From Euryarchaeota archaeon UBA182 (GTDB lineage Archaea > Thermoplasmatota > Poseidoniia > Poseidoniales > Thalassarchaeaceae), in NCBI GenBank assembly GCA_002495675.1, contig DAGH01000025.1:62001-126000 (forward strand): a stretch of DNA of 64,000 nucleotides, read 5' to 3'. Below the pieces are notes generated by a model. The model had not been told where the DNA came from. It was given only the letters and a program-made list of their open reading frames with translations, and searched no databases. Position numbers and translations under genes: made by a program. Below are positions 1-9,147 of this stretch, piece by piece; position 1 is the stretch's first letter; the number at the start of each line of letters is the position of its first letter.

Positions 1-118
1 TTTTCCTATCTCCCCTCATCCTACGGAACCTATCTTCTTCCACTAGGATCGGCAAAGTTCCTTGGCTTGAAAGGTCGTCATGGTCGACGTATTCTGCCAG
101 AAACCCGTCAATTGACAT
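1..118 (-). CDS. Partial unknown protein downstream of the megasynthase
   Basis: An open frame begins with ATG at 118 on the minus strand and runs off the left edge without a stop, giving 39 residues starting MSIDGFLAEYVDHDDLSSQG. It starts 14 bases past the stop of the megasynthase, on the same strand, so it is probably the next gene of the fabI-megasynthase operon. The visible part is acidic and then basic, with no signal peptide or membrane segment, and I recognise no family. Functions that would make sense here (thioesterase, phosphopantetheinyl transferase, another tailoring enzyme) are guesses. The open frame and position are seen; operon membership is inferred. Confidence 0.5.
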   Translation of the reverse strand, partial: MSIDGFLAEYVDHDDLSSQGTLPILVEEDRFRRMRGDRK

Positions 119-132
119 ATTCTGATTTTGAA

Positions 133-3100
133 TCATGTCAATTCTCCGGAATACTCTGCCAGGCCGGGACGTTGATCATCGCTCAAGTCTCTGAGTTTTT
201 TCATTTTGAGCCCGTCGATCCTCATAATCGGGGAGCCATCCAGTCTGATTACGGACTCATGCACGAAGGTACCGTTGGGATCGGATCCCTTCCTAACCGA
301 AGTTACGGTCAAGGAACCCTCGGGAATTTCACCTGCGATTAGAATACGCTTGGCTCCGACAGGGAGGGATTCCGCCGAATCCAGATCCATCGATGTGAGC
401 CCTGCTGCCTGGAAGCAGGACTCGATCAACATGGGATAGGACGTCAAATCGGGGATGATTCCTTTTCCTCGAATATTGAATAGTCGAGGATCCGGAAGAT
501 CCTGTATGGAGTTCACCCTGGCCTCGATGCCAGTGCCTGAAGTGGTTTCGATGGTCGCGACGACTCCCTTTAGTGGTTGGAACCTAGGGCCATGGAACAT
601 CAAGCCATAGATGTCCACAGCACCGAGAATCCGTGATCCGTCCTCGTCGGTGGTTATCAGATCGTCAATTTTCTCCTGCGGATTCTTTGAGGCAAGAGCG
701 ATTATCGCCGTGTGATGCACAATGGGTTCTGCCATACCACCGGGGGCTTCCGAGACTATCCTGCAACTGTATGCCTCGGCCCAGTCTCCCTCGATTGCCT
801 CCACTATGCAACGAATCTCTTTGTGGGACTTTGTCAACTTAACTGGCAGGCCAAATTCAACGTCTTCGAATGAGGATATTCTGTTTCCACTGGTGATGCA
901 AGATTGAACTGTCTCCGCCATCATCTCCAATGCCATGACCCCGGGTAGGTACGGTACGCCTGAAATCGAATGATCCATGAGGTAACTGTGTGATTCAAGA
1001 TCTAATCTGACTGCAGAAACAGCGCCCTTCCCGTGTTCACAGTATGTGATCACATCAATCATTGGATGCCTTGAGGCTGTGCCGTACTCACTGGAGAAAC
1101 CCGGAGGGAGCACGACGCCTGCCATCCTAACGGACTTGTTCTGGTCGAGAATTCCGAGATTTCCTGAGATCAGGACTGATTCACCTCCTTGGGTGAGAAC
1201 CTCGTCCGTAAACATCCTAGCACCAGTCTCCAGGGGTATCATGTCCACCTCGGCCATTTGGAAAACTGTCTCCAAGGAACCCCTAGTTGCCATCCCTGCG
1301 CCTGACCATGGAGCCCACGCAATCGAGATCGACGTGAGGCCACCCTTGTTGATTCTCGAGTGCTCAGCGTCCAGTATTCTATTTGCGGCACAGTATCCGA
1401 GTTGGGTGGCGTTCCCAAGCCTGCCGGAGACCGATGTGAAAGAGCAGGCAAATCTCAGGTCTTGATTTGCTTCTTTGAGGGAATTGTAAATTTCCCTCCA
1501 CCCTGACACCTTTACGTCGAGGACCTGATTGACTGTTGCCTCAGATTTTGACTCAAAGGGAGTCGAGTCCTCGATCCCCGCTCCATGAATTACTCCTGTG
1601 ATTCTGCCGTGTTTTGAAATTACTTCATCGACAACGGCTCTGACCCTCTCGCTGGACGTCACATCTACCTGGAAATACTCTGCCGTGGCTCCTTTGGAGT
1701 TGAGTCTGGCGAGGTTTTTGTGTATGTCCACGCCACGCAATACTTTCTGCCAAGCGTCATTCCACTCTCTCAGGGTGACTTTGCCATCGTCCCTGCCGGA
1801 CTCCATAGCCAACTTTAGCTTCAGTTTCTCATTCTCGAGATCCTGATCGGACATGGCAGACATTTTTTCCAACTTGGGGTCGAGTGTTGTTCGGCCGAGT
1901 AGTATGAACGTGGGAGGGCCCGATGGGCTCCTACCAGCGATATCCACCATGCATTCCGAGGTCACACCCGATGCTCCACCACTGACCAGCCATATCTCGT
2001 CTCCGGGAAATTCCCCGGCCATCTCCTGTGCCTCTGCTCTCTTGAGGGTCAGCCTATGCCTAGCACCGCCGTCGCCTATGCCGACTTCTATCGGGCCATC
2101 TTTCCTTGAAATCTCTTTCATTATCGAGGTTATGAGGGTATCCTCATCGTCCATGAGCCCTGGATGTATGTCAATGGCGAGGACGTCCAATTCCGGCCTC
2201 TCGCAGCCGAAGCTCATGACTGCCCCGTGGATTCCAGCGACGGATGAATTGTAATCACCCCCCTCAATACCATGGGAGCCGTCCATCGAGGTCACCGTTG
2301 CTATCCTTCGAACGGCCCCCCTTGGAAGGCTGTCTACTTTCTTCAACAGGTTGTAGGTCTCAATCGTCCAGTGATTTGGAGACGGATCGGTGTAGAGAGA
2401 TCCCTCAGCCCCGAGGGAGGACATTTGTACAATGCAGGCGTCTCGAATTTCCTCGTCTGATAGGCTATCCTCCTCGATGATCCGCGCTTCGCCCCCCATT
2501 CTGGTTATTCGTGCAACCAACGAATCTGAGAGTCCAAGTGGGTCTCTTGTGACCAATACCAATCGTGGGAGCTGGTGGATTTCGATATCTCCCATCGCCT
2601 CTGTGACAACCACATGTCTGAATATCGGTGCGGGTGGATTTTCCTCTTCCTGGGGTTCTCTTGATTCTCCACTCTTTGGCGGTGAGTCTGTCGATCCTGC
2701 GACATAGTTTGCTACGTGCCCCAGCGTCGGGTAATCCCTGATCTGGAAGTCCTCATCCAATTCTAAGTTGAATTGTGCCCTGATGTCAGACATTATCTCC
2801 GCCTGTTTGATCGAGTCTATTCCGAGCTCGCCCTCCATGTCTGCGTCGGTCTCAAGGAATTCAACGGGGTATCCCGTGTGTTGTGCTACGATCGGGAGTA
2901 TCGATGAGAGGATTTCGTCATTAGGGGCTCCATACTCGACCTGGGGTTGCATCTCCATCTTCTTGCCCTCCGACTCTCCCGCTGATTGGTCGAACTCTTC
3001 CAACGGCCTCCTGCTTTCGTTCGAATCGGTGAATGAGCCGATGTATCTGATCACGTGGCCGATCGTTGGGTGGTCCCTGAGTTGGAAACTCTCATCGAGC

Positions 3101-6100
3101 GGGAGCGAGTATCGATCACGGATCTCAGACATTATCTCCGCCTGTTTAATCGAGTCAATTCCGAGTTCGCCCTCCATGTCCGCGTCGAACTCGATGAATT
3201 CCTCTGGGTAGCCAGTCGATTCAGAGACTATCTCAAGCACCCCCCTACTGACGTCATCAGTGGAAATTAATGGGGGTGAGGGAGTTGGCCTAGTCGGTTT
3301 CTCAGGGCTAATTGCCCCATTCTTTTCCACTGGAATTGATCCTGTTGAGTCGTTGGGGAGGGTTTGAGCGTGATCCTTCAAAGGGGCAGTTGACTTCATC
3401 CTCGGCGGATCATACAACTCTCCGACGACCCCCCCGACCAGATCATCGTCAGCATCGACGTAGGCAACGAGCTTCCGGTGCAATACCCTCAGGCTAACAT
3501 CTTTACCCCTGCTGGCCCTCAAAGCCCATTGAGTTATCCTGTCGGGGTCGAATCTCTCTGTGTCTGATACCGCGATCTTCCTCAGGAATGTCAGGGCAAT
3601 CTGGCTACCGAAACCTGCACCGTGCCTGAGGGCGAGATCGATATCCTTCGGCCCTCCCTTCGATATATTGAGGGTGCCGAGGTCTTCGTCTTCAACCTCG
3701 TAGTTCGCGACCGGCGGGAAGATTCCCGCAGCAAGGCTCCTGATTACCACAGCGTCCTCCAATCCCACGCCCATTGGATGGCCAGTGTACCCCTTCGCGT
3801 TCGTAATGAGGATCTCCTGGGCCTTGTTCCCGAAGACGTGGCGGAGAGCGCTGACTTCTGCTGATGCAGAACCGCCCCGAGGCGGGGTATAGGGCTCATG
3901 TGACATGAATGTCATTCTATCGGCCATCTCACTTCTGCCGATCTTCCATTTGCGTTCCATGCGACCAACGAATGACTCCATGACCGAGGCTGCATGGTCC
4001 GTGTCGAGCCTCGTTGGGTGGAATGCGCTGTTGGCGATCTCCGCGCCGAGGACCTCGACATATGGGGTGACTCCCCGCTCTCTGGCGTCTCCCTGCCTCT
4101 CGAGTACGAAGCCCGCGCCCCCCATTCCTAGAAGCATCCCGTGTCTACGTGCATCGAAAGGCAGGGCGACCTGCGTGACATCGTCGCCCATCGCATGGGC
4201 TCCTGCCCCAGAGAAACCAGCACCTACCCAGGGCATCAGGGTGTCGGATGTCGAGTCGTCACCACTGACGATAATTACTCTATCACATCTTCCTCTTGCC
4301 ATCCAGTCCTCTGCTATTGCAAATGCGGCCGGGGTAGAGGCGCAGGCGTTGTTGATCGCGAGATTTGGCCCTCTGGCCCCTATCCATGAAGCAAATTGAC
4401 TATGCCCCATTGATAGGACCTGGAGCAGGTACTTCCTGTCGAATTGATCATATTCTGGCGATTTCCTGCGTAGTACGTGTTCTATCGCCTTCTCCAACCC
4501 TGGGAATACGGAGGCGAAGATCACGCCTGTTCTGTCCTTTTCATGCTCGGGAAGGTTCCACCCCCGGATGACACGCAGGCCACTGCTGTTGGACTGTTCT
4601 ACTGGCAATAATGGTAATCCTGCGTCCTTGAGGGCCTCCAAGCCAGAGGCAAATGCCAATGAGGTCGCAATGTCGAAAGCCTCGACCAGTTTCTTGTCGA
4701 TCCCATATTGCTCCGTAAGGTCAAACCTTCCACCGATTCCTGCCAATTGTGGAACTTTCTCGAAAGCATCAGCAGGCACCAGCCTGGATGTTCCATCCTC
4801 ACTCTTAACCAATCGAACGATTTTTTGGTCTACGAGTTTCTGTTTCATATCATTGGAAATCTCAGAGATGAGGTTCCTGCCCTCCAAGATGGCCTCCCAA
4901 ACACCGTCATCGAAAACTTCGTCCATGCCAGGAACCCCGAGTGAAATCCCGCTTACGACAGGAGGCTCTGGGTTCGCATCGGGGGTATTGGAGCGATTTT
5001 CAGGTTCGATTGAGATTGCCTGTACTATGTCTGCGACAGTAGAGAATGAGCCGGGGCCTGATATGGAAACTAGGTCTGGATGGCCTACCTCATCGAGAAC
5101 GTACCGTATTCTTGATTCGTCGACTCCTATCTCGTCAAGGCTGACGTTTCCAGTCAAGACGGAGCTTGGATAACCTGTTATTTTGGCCAATATGTCTGAG
5201 ACAATCCTCTCTGATTGGATCGACTCGGGCATGGGGCGAACAAGGCGAGTATTTCCATGGGGGCTCGCAGGGGAGGGGTTCGACGGCAATGGTCTTGATC
5301 TCGTTCTGAGTGCCTCGAGATTCTCAGAAACAGAGGCGAGATCGGTGTCGTTTGGGGGTTCCATAAACTCAGGTGAGAGCAGCCCTTTGCCCCATTCATC
5401 GATAATCGGCATCTTCCCATTGATCGCCAGAAACGCGATTGAATCGAGGAAAGTGGCAATGCCGCCGACTTTGGGGTGATTTGTTGATGATGTCTTCGCG
5501 TCGCCCCCAAGAATGGCAGCAACGGTTGAAGACAGAGCTCGTTTAGGGCCCACTTCGAGGAAGATACGGGCTCCTGCACCATACATCGTCTCGACTTGAT
5601 CGATCCAGTTGACGGGCGATGACATCTGTGGAGCCAACTTTTCCAGTATCGATTCCCTCGGGTTGTCAGAATGCATGGGATAGAATGAGCCATCGACGTT
5701 CGCAGTGACCGGGATTGTCGGTAGGGAGATGTCGATTGATTCTAGGAATCGACGAAGAGGGGCATTGGCCGGCGAAACAATGTCTGTGTGGAATGCATGG
5801 CTCGTCTGAAGTGGGATCACAGTGGCTCCCAGATCCGATAAAATGTGAATCGCGGATTGTACTGCATCGGTCTCGCCGGCAATGACCGTCGAGACAGGAC
5901 TGTTCCTGTTCGCCGCGATGACATAACCATCTACCGACCGAAGCGCCTCCTCGACCTTACTGGCTGGGGCTCCAACCGCGGCCATGAGGCCCTTGTCAGG
6001 TACCTCCACGGAGCCCATCTCAGTTCCACGGGCTGCCGCAGCGCTCATTGCATCTCTGAAACTGAGGATGCCCGAGACCATCAGTGCTGCGTATTCGCCA

Positions 6101-8259
6101 AGGCTGTGTCCTGCGACCATATCAGGGAAGATTTCATGATCAGCCAAGAGACGGTCAATGGCTAGGTCCGCAGTTAGCATGGCCGGTTGTGTGAACTCTG
6201 TTTGGGTTAGCCTGGATTGAGCCTCTTCCATATCTGCTCCAATGAGATTGTTGTTCAGTACAATTCCAGACAAAGGCTCTCCAATGATCGGAGTCATGAT
6301 GCCGTCGGCCTCCCTCCAGGTGGATGCCACAACATGGTACCTCTGTGCCAGATCAAGAGTCATGCCGAGGTATTGGCTGCCTTGGCCGGGGTACATGTGT
6401 GCTAATTTGGCGTTGGGGTCCAGAGGTGCATCTTCGATGTGTATCTGTTGACTTTTTAGGAATGAGTGCCTCCCCGAATCGGTAATTCCTTCCATAGCCA
6501 AGGCTATTCTCTTCTCTAATTGGGGCCAACTGGTCGCAACTATGGAGAGCCTGATACCCTCGGGTTTGAAACCCAAGGAGGACAGGGGGAGGGCCCTTGA
6601 GAGTCTCTTTCCAGTGGGGTGGTCATCGAAGGTCGGGGTTCCGTCGAACAGTTCTTCGGAGATTTCACCTAGTCTCTCGAGGAGCGCTTCCTCGGAGTTC
6701 CCGTTGACGAGTAATACTCCGCCTTCTAATGCCTTGAGGTGCGCCCAACTGAGTGATGTCGGTCGATGGGCATCGCCTCCCTCTCTATGGTGGTGTCTTC
6801 TCGACCTCCACTTTGCTGAGAGTTTCGAGTGTTTTTCGGGATGGTATTGCTCGAGGGCGACGTGGAAATTCGTACCCCCGAATCCAAACGCGCTCACCCC
6901 TGCTCTGCGTGGATTGTCAGTTGGCTGGGGCCAATCCCCTGCCACAGTGGGGACATAGAATGGTACCTCCGACCATGGGACGGTTTCATTCGGCTGTTCA
7001 AATCCTGCCGAGGGCGGTATCGTTCGATGATGAAGGGACAACGCTACTTTGAGTATGCCCGCCAAACCTGCAGCAGCCTTCAGGTGCCCAATCTGTGACT
7101 TAATTGACCCCACGGCAACGGTCCCTGGCATGTTGGACTGGCCATACACGGAGGATAGTGACGCCAACTCGGTGGCATCACCGACGGATGTGCTGGTTCC
7201 ATGGGCCTCTATCAGTTCCACGCTGGATACAGGATACCCTGCTTGACTGTATGCATTTGAGATTGCTAGGACCTGTCCGCCTTGACTTGGTGCGGTAATC
7301 CCCTTTCCACGGCCATCGCTGCTGGCGCCTATCCCTCTGATCACGGAGTATACCTTGTCGCCTGCCTTGATAGCATCATTCAGTCTCTTCAAGACCAACG
7401 CACCTGCGCCCTCCCCCATAACGAAGCCATCGGCTCTCCGGTCAAATGGCACCGACCTTGTCGCTGATAATGCCCCAATCGCGCTGAATTTCGCAAAAGT
7501 AGCAGGGTCCATTGTTCGATCTGCGGCTCCTGCCACCATGACGTCTACTTGGCCACTGTGTAGCAGGTGACAGGCATCCATGACGGCTGCCATCGCCGAG
7601 GCGCAGGCGGCGTCAGTGGTGAAATTAGGGCCCCTTAGGTCTAGCATGTTCGCTACCCTCCCAGCCACAACGTTGGCTAGCTCGCCGGGCATGGTGTCCT
7701 CGTCTACCCTTGGTGCCCCATCAAGCAATGAAGTCTTGAACCTAGAAAAGGCGTCATCTGATATTCCGGCTTCCTTTGCGTGCCTTTGGTACCTGTCGAT
7801 CAGCACCCTCTCTGTTGACCGTGTTCGGTTCTCGCCCCCCAGCGCATTTGCGAAGACGACTCCAGTCTTCTCTCTAGGTAAATTCGAAGTAGCGCCATCA
7901 CCGAGGTATCCAGCATCCTCCAACGCAGCGGCGGACACACTCACGGCCCATTGTTGACAAAGGTCGATCTGCGGCAGGGATCCAGGGGGTATCCTCCATC
8001 TCTTCCAGTCAAACTCGTATTCGTCAACCCAAGCTCCAATCTTGCTGTAGGTCTTGCCCTCGGAGATGTTCTTTGGTCCACCTGCCTCCCAGTGATCTCC
8101 TGACCTCCAACGATCTTTTGGGAGATTTCGTATTGATACTTCGCCCGAGATCACATTCTTCCAGAAGGTAGAGACGTCTGGCGCGTCTGGCAGGATTGCT
8201 CCGAGCCCGACAATCGCAATCGGCTCGAAAGTTCCAATTTCATCTTTGGAATTGGCCAT
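133..8259 (-). CDS. Type I polyketide/PUFA-synthase-like megasynthase (KS-AT-ACP*-KS-ACP-ACP-KR-DH)
   Basis: A 2,708-residue multidomain synthase that would build an acyl chain on its own carrier domains. KS1 is at about 10-470 with Cys219 (DAACASA), His353 (EAHGTST) and His392. The AT is at about 620-960 with GHSLGEY (Ser719) and a HAFH motif, which usually marks malonyl specificity. An ACP-like segment near 1015-1085 lacks the phosphopantetheine serine. KS2 is at about 1100-1560 with Cys1306, His1454 and His1494 in diverged motifs. Two PUFA-synthase-style ACPs carry GIDSIKQ at Ser1703 and Ser1816. A KR occupies about 1880-2380 with Ser2276 and Tyr2289. A hot-dog DH occupies about 2395-2690 with DHSISGVPYLPG (His2430) and Glu2613 where Asp is usual. 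There is no enoylreductase, methyltransferase or thioesterase domain; the adjacent FabI could supply enoyl reduction. It starts 7 bases after the fabI stop. The order resembles PfaA with an extra KS. The product is unknown. Confidence 0.93.
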   Translation of the reverse strand: MANSKDEIGTFEPIAIVGLGAILPDAPDVSTFWKNVISGEVSIRNLPKDRWRSGDHWEAGGPKNISEGKTYSKIGAWVDEYEFDWKRWRIPPGSLPQIDLCQQWAVSVSAAALEDAGYLGDGATSNLPREKTGVVFANALGGENRTRSTERVLIDRYQRHAKEAGISDDAFSRFKTSLLDGAPRVDEDTMPGELANVVAGRVANMLDLRGPNFTTDAACASAMAAVMDACHLLHSGQVDVMVAGAADRTMDPATFAKFSAIGALSATRSVPFDRRADGFVMGEGAGALVLKRLNDAIKAGDKVYSVIRGIGASSDGRGKGITAPSQGGQVLAISNAYSQAGYPVSSVELIEAHGTSTSVGDATELASLSSVYGQSNMPGTVAVGSIKSQIGHLKAAAGLAGILKVALSLHHRTIPPSAGFEQPNETVPWSEVPFYVPTVAGDWPQPTDNPRRAGVSAFGFGGTNFHVALEQYHPEKHSKLSAKWRSRRHHHREGGDAHRPTSLSWAHLKALEGGVLLVNGNSEEALLERLGEISEELFDGTPTFDDHPTGKRLSRALPLSSLGFKPEGIRLSIVATSWPQLEKRIALAMEGITDSGRHSFLKSQQIHIEDAPLDPNAKLAHMYPGQGSQYLGMTLDLAQRYHVVASTWREADGIMTPIIGEPLSGIVLNNNLIGADMEEAQSRLTQTEFTQPAMLTADLAIDRLLADHEIFPDMVAGHSLGEYAALMVSGILSFRDAMSAAAARGTEMGSVEVPDKGLMAAVGAPASKVEEALRSVDGYVIAANRNSPVSTVIAGETDAVQSAIHILSDLGATVIPLQTSHAFHTDIVSPANAPLRRFLESIDISLPTIPVTANVDGSFYPMHSDNPRESILEKLAPQMSSPVNWIDQVETMYGAGARIFLEVGPKRALSSTVAAILGGDAKTSSTNHPKVGGIATFLDSIAFLAINGKMPIIDEWGKGLLSPEFMEPPNDTDLASVSENLEALRTRSRPLPSNPSPASPHGNTRLVRPMPESIQSERIVSDILAKITGYPSSVLTGNVSLDEIGVDESRIRYVLDEVGHPDLVSISGPGSFSTVADIVQAISIEPENRSNTPDANPEPPVVSGISLGVPGMDEVFDDGVWEAILEGRNLISEISNDMKQKLVDQKIVRLVKSEDGTSRLVPADAFEKVPQLAGIGGRFDLTEQYGIDKKLVEAFDIATSLAFASGLEALKDAGLPLLPVEQSNSSGLRVIRGWNLPEHEKDRTGVIFASVFPGLEKAIEHVLRRKSPEYDQFDRKYLLQVLSMGHSQFASWIGARGPNLAINNACASTPAAFAIAEDWMARGRCDRVIIVSGDDSTSDTLMPWVGAGFSGAGAHAMGDDVTQVALPFDARRHGMLLGMGGAGFVLERQGDARERGVTPYVEVLGAEIANSAFHPTRLDTDHAASVMESFVGRMERKWKIGRSEMADRMTFMSHEPYTPPRGGSASAEVSALRHVFGNKAQEILITNAKGYTGHPMGVGLEDAVVIRSLAAGIFPPVANYEVEDEDLGTLNISKGGPKDIDLALRHGAGFGSQIALTFLRKIAVSDTERFDPDRITQWALRASRGKDVSLRVLHRKLVAYVDADDDLVGGVVGELYDPPRMKSTAPLKDHAQTLPNDSTGSIPVEKNGAISPEKPTRPTPSPPLISTDDVSRGVLEIVSESTGYPEEFIEFDADMEGELGIDSIKQAEIMSEIRDRYSLPLDESFQLRDHPTIGHVIRYIGSFTDSNESRRPLEEFDQSAGESEGKKMEMQPQVEYGAPNDEILSSILPIVAQHTGYPVEFLETDADMEGELGIDSIKQAEIMSDIRAQFNLELDEDFQIRDYPTLGHVANYVAGSTDSPPKSGESREPQEEENPPAPIFRHVVVTEAMGDIEIHQLPRLVLVTRDPLGLSDSLVARITRMGGEARIIEEDSLSDEEIRDACIVQMSSLGAEGSLYTDPSPNHWTIETYNLLKKVDSLPRGAVRRIATVTSMDGSHGIEGGDYNSSVAGIHGAVMSFGCERPELDVLAIDIHPGLMDDEDTLITSIMKEISRKDGPIEVGIGDGGARHRLTLKRAEAQEMAGEFPGDEIWLVSGGASGVTSECMVDIAGRSPSGPPTFILLGRTTLDPKLEKMSAMSDQDLENEKLKLKLAMESGRDDGKVTLREWNDAWQKVLRGVDIHKNLARLNSKGATAEYFQVDVTSSERVRAVVDEVISKHGRITGVIHGAGIEDSTPFESKSEATVNQVLDVKVSGWREIYNSLKEANQDLRFACSFTSVSGRLGNATQLGYCAANRILDAEHSRINKGGLTSISIAWAPWSGAGMATRGSLETVFQMAEVDMIPLETGARMFTDEVLTQGGESVLISGNLGILDQNKSVRMAGVVLPPGFSSEYGTASRHPMIDVITYCEHGKGAVSAVRLDLESHSYLMDHSISGVPYLPGVMALEMMAETVQSCITSGNRISSFEDVEFGLPVKLTKSHKEIRCIVEAIEGDWAEAYSCRIVSEAPGGMAEPIVHHTAIIALASKNPQEKIDDLITTDEDGSRILGAVDIYGLMFHGPRFQPLKGVVATIETTSGTGIEARVNSIQDLPDPRLFNIRGKGIIPDLTSYPMLIESCFQAAGLTSMDLDSAESLPVGAKRILIAGEIPEGSLTVTSVRKGSDPNGTFVHESVIRLDGSPIMRIDGLKMKKLRDLSDDQRPGLAEYSGELT

Positions 8260-8266
8260 CTGAGTT

Positions 8267-9070
8267 TCACCTGTTCACATCTTCCGGTACCATGGTGGAA
8301 CTGTATCCCCCGTCCACATGGATTACCTGGGCGGTGACTCCCGACGATAATGGACTGGCCAGCCATGTCGCTGCTCCTGCGACATCCATTTGGTCGACGT
8401 TCCTCCTGAGGGGGGAGTTCCTCTCGACGTGGTCCAAAATTCCCTCGAAGCCTGGGATCCCAGATGCAGCCAAGGTTTTGATGGGGCCAGCACTGATGGC
8501 ATTCACTCTATGTCCATCTGGCCCCAGTCTTGCAGCAATCTCGCGAACCCACGCCTCTAGGGCAGCCTTTGCTATGCTCATGAGGCCATAACTGGGGACG
8601 TGTCTCGTGCTCGCGGCATAGGTCAGTGTAATGGTGGAGGATTCGGGTGCCAGATGGGGAAGGCCGCTTCTGAGTATGGATTGAAGGCTATGAGCGCTGA
8701 TTCTCAAAGCGGTATCAATCGGATCGCTGTCCACGAAGAGTAGGTTTCTGTCGAAGGCCTCCCTAGGAGCGAAGCCAATGGCATGGATCACGATGTTGGC
8801 CTTCTGACCCGGGGACTCCGCCTGCCATGATTTGTAGAAATTTGATATTGAGTCTGGCTTGTTTACATCGATAGGGTGTATCTGAGTGTTCTTTGGCAGA
8901 GTTGGGAGAAGCTGTTGAATCCTGCTTCTGAACCTAGGTTGGAACCCCAGCACAAGGTTGCAGCCTGCGGACGATAGGCTCTTGCAGATAGCATAGGCGA
9001 TGCTCTCCTCAGAGGCCACACCAAACACCAGTGCTGTTTTACCATCGAGTTTCAGGATGGTATCGCCCAT
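8267..9070 (-). CDS. fabI: Enoyl-[acyl-carrier-protein] reductase, FabI type
   Basis: A 267-residue short-chain dehydrogenase that fits the FabI subfamily and not a generic SDR. The cofactor loop reads GVASEESIAYAI near residues 17-28. The active site has the FabI spacing Tyr151, Tyr161 and Lys168 (TYAASTRHVPSYGLMSIAK), and SAGPIKTLAASGI near 193-205 matches the FabI substrate loop. FabI reduces trans-2-enoyl-ACP with NAD(P)H in type II fatty-acid synthesis. The gene lies immediately upstream of the megasynthase on the same strand with a 7-base gap. Since that protein has KR and DH but no ER domain, the likely role is the missing reduction step. FabI is not expected in archaea, so acquisition from bacteria is likely. 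The family call is firm; the partnership is inferred. Confidence 0.93.
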   Translation of the reverse strand: MGDTILKLDGKTALVFGVASEESIAYAICKSLSSAGCNLVLGFQPRFRSRIQQLLPTLPKNTQIHPIDVNKPDSISNFYKSWQAESPGQKANIVIHAIGFAPREAFDRNLLFVDSDPIDTALRISAHSLQSILRSGLPHLAPESSTITLTYAASTRHVPSYGLMSIAKAALEAWVREIAARLGPDGHRVNAISAGPIKTLAASGIPGFEGILDHVERNSPLRRNVDQMDVAGAATWLASPLSSGVTAQVIHVDGGYSSTMVPEDVNR

Positions 9071-9147
9071 GGTAACTACCGTGATGATCTCCGGAGGCGG
9101 TGGTTCTTGACCGTTGGGCCTCGGTAGCGACGTTGAGATCAGATCAA

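Noticed and set aside
133..8259. Many open frames on the plus strand inside the megasynthase (for example 4568-5173)
   Set aside because: They are antisense shadows of a GC-rich coding region, show no recognisable motifs and would overlap a gene with complete catalytic residues.
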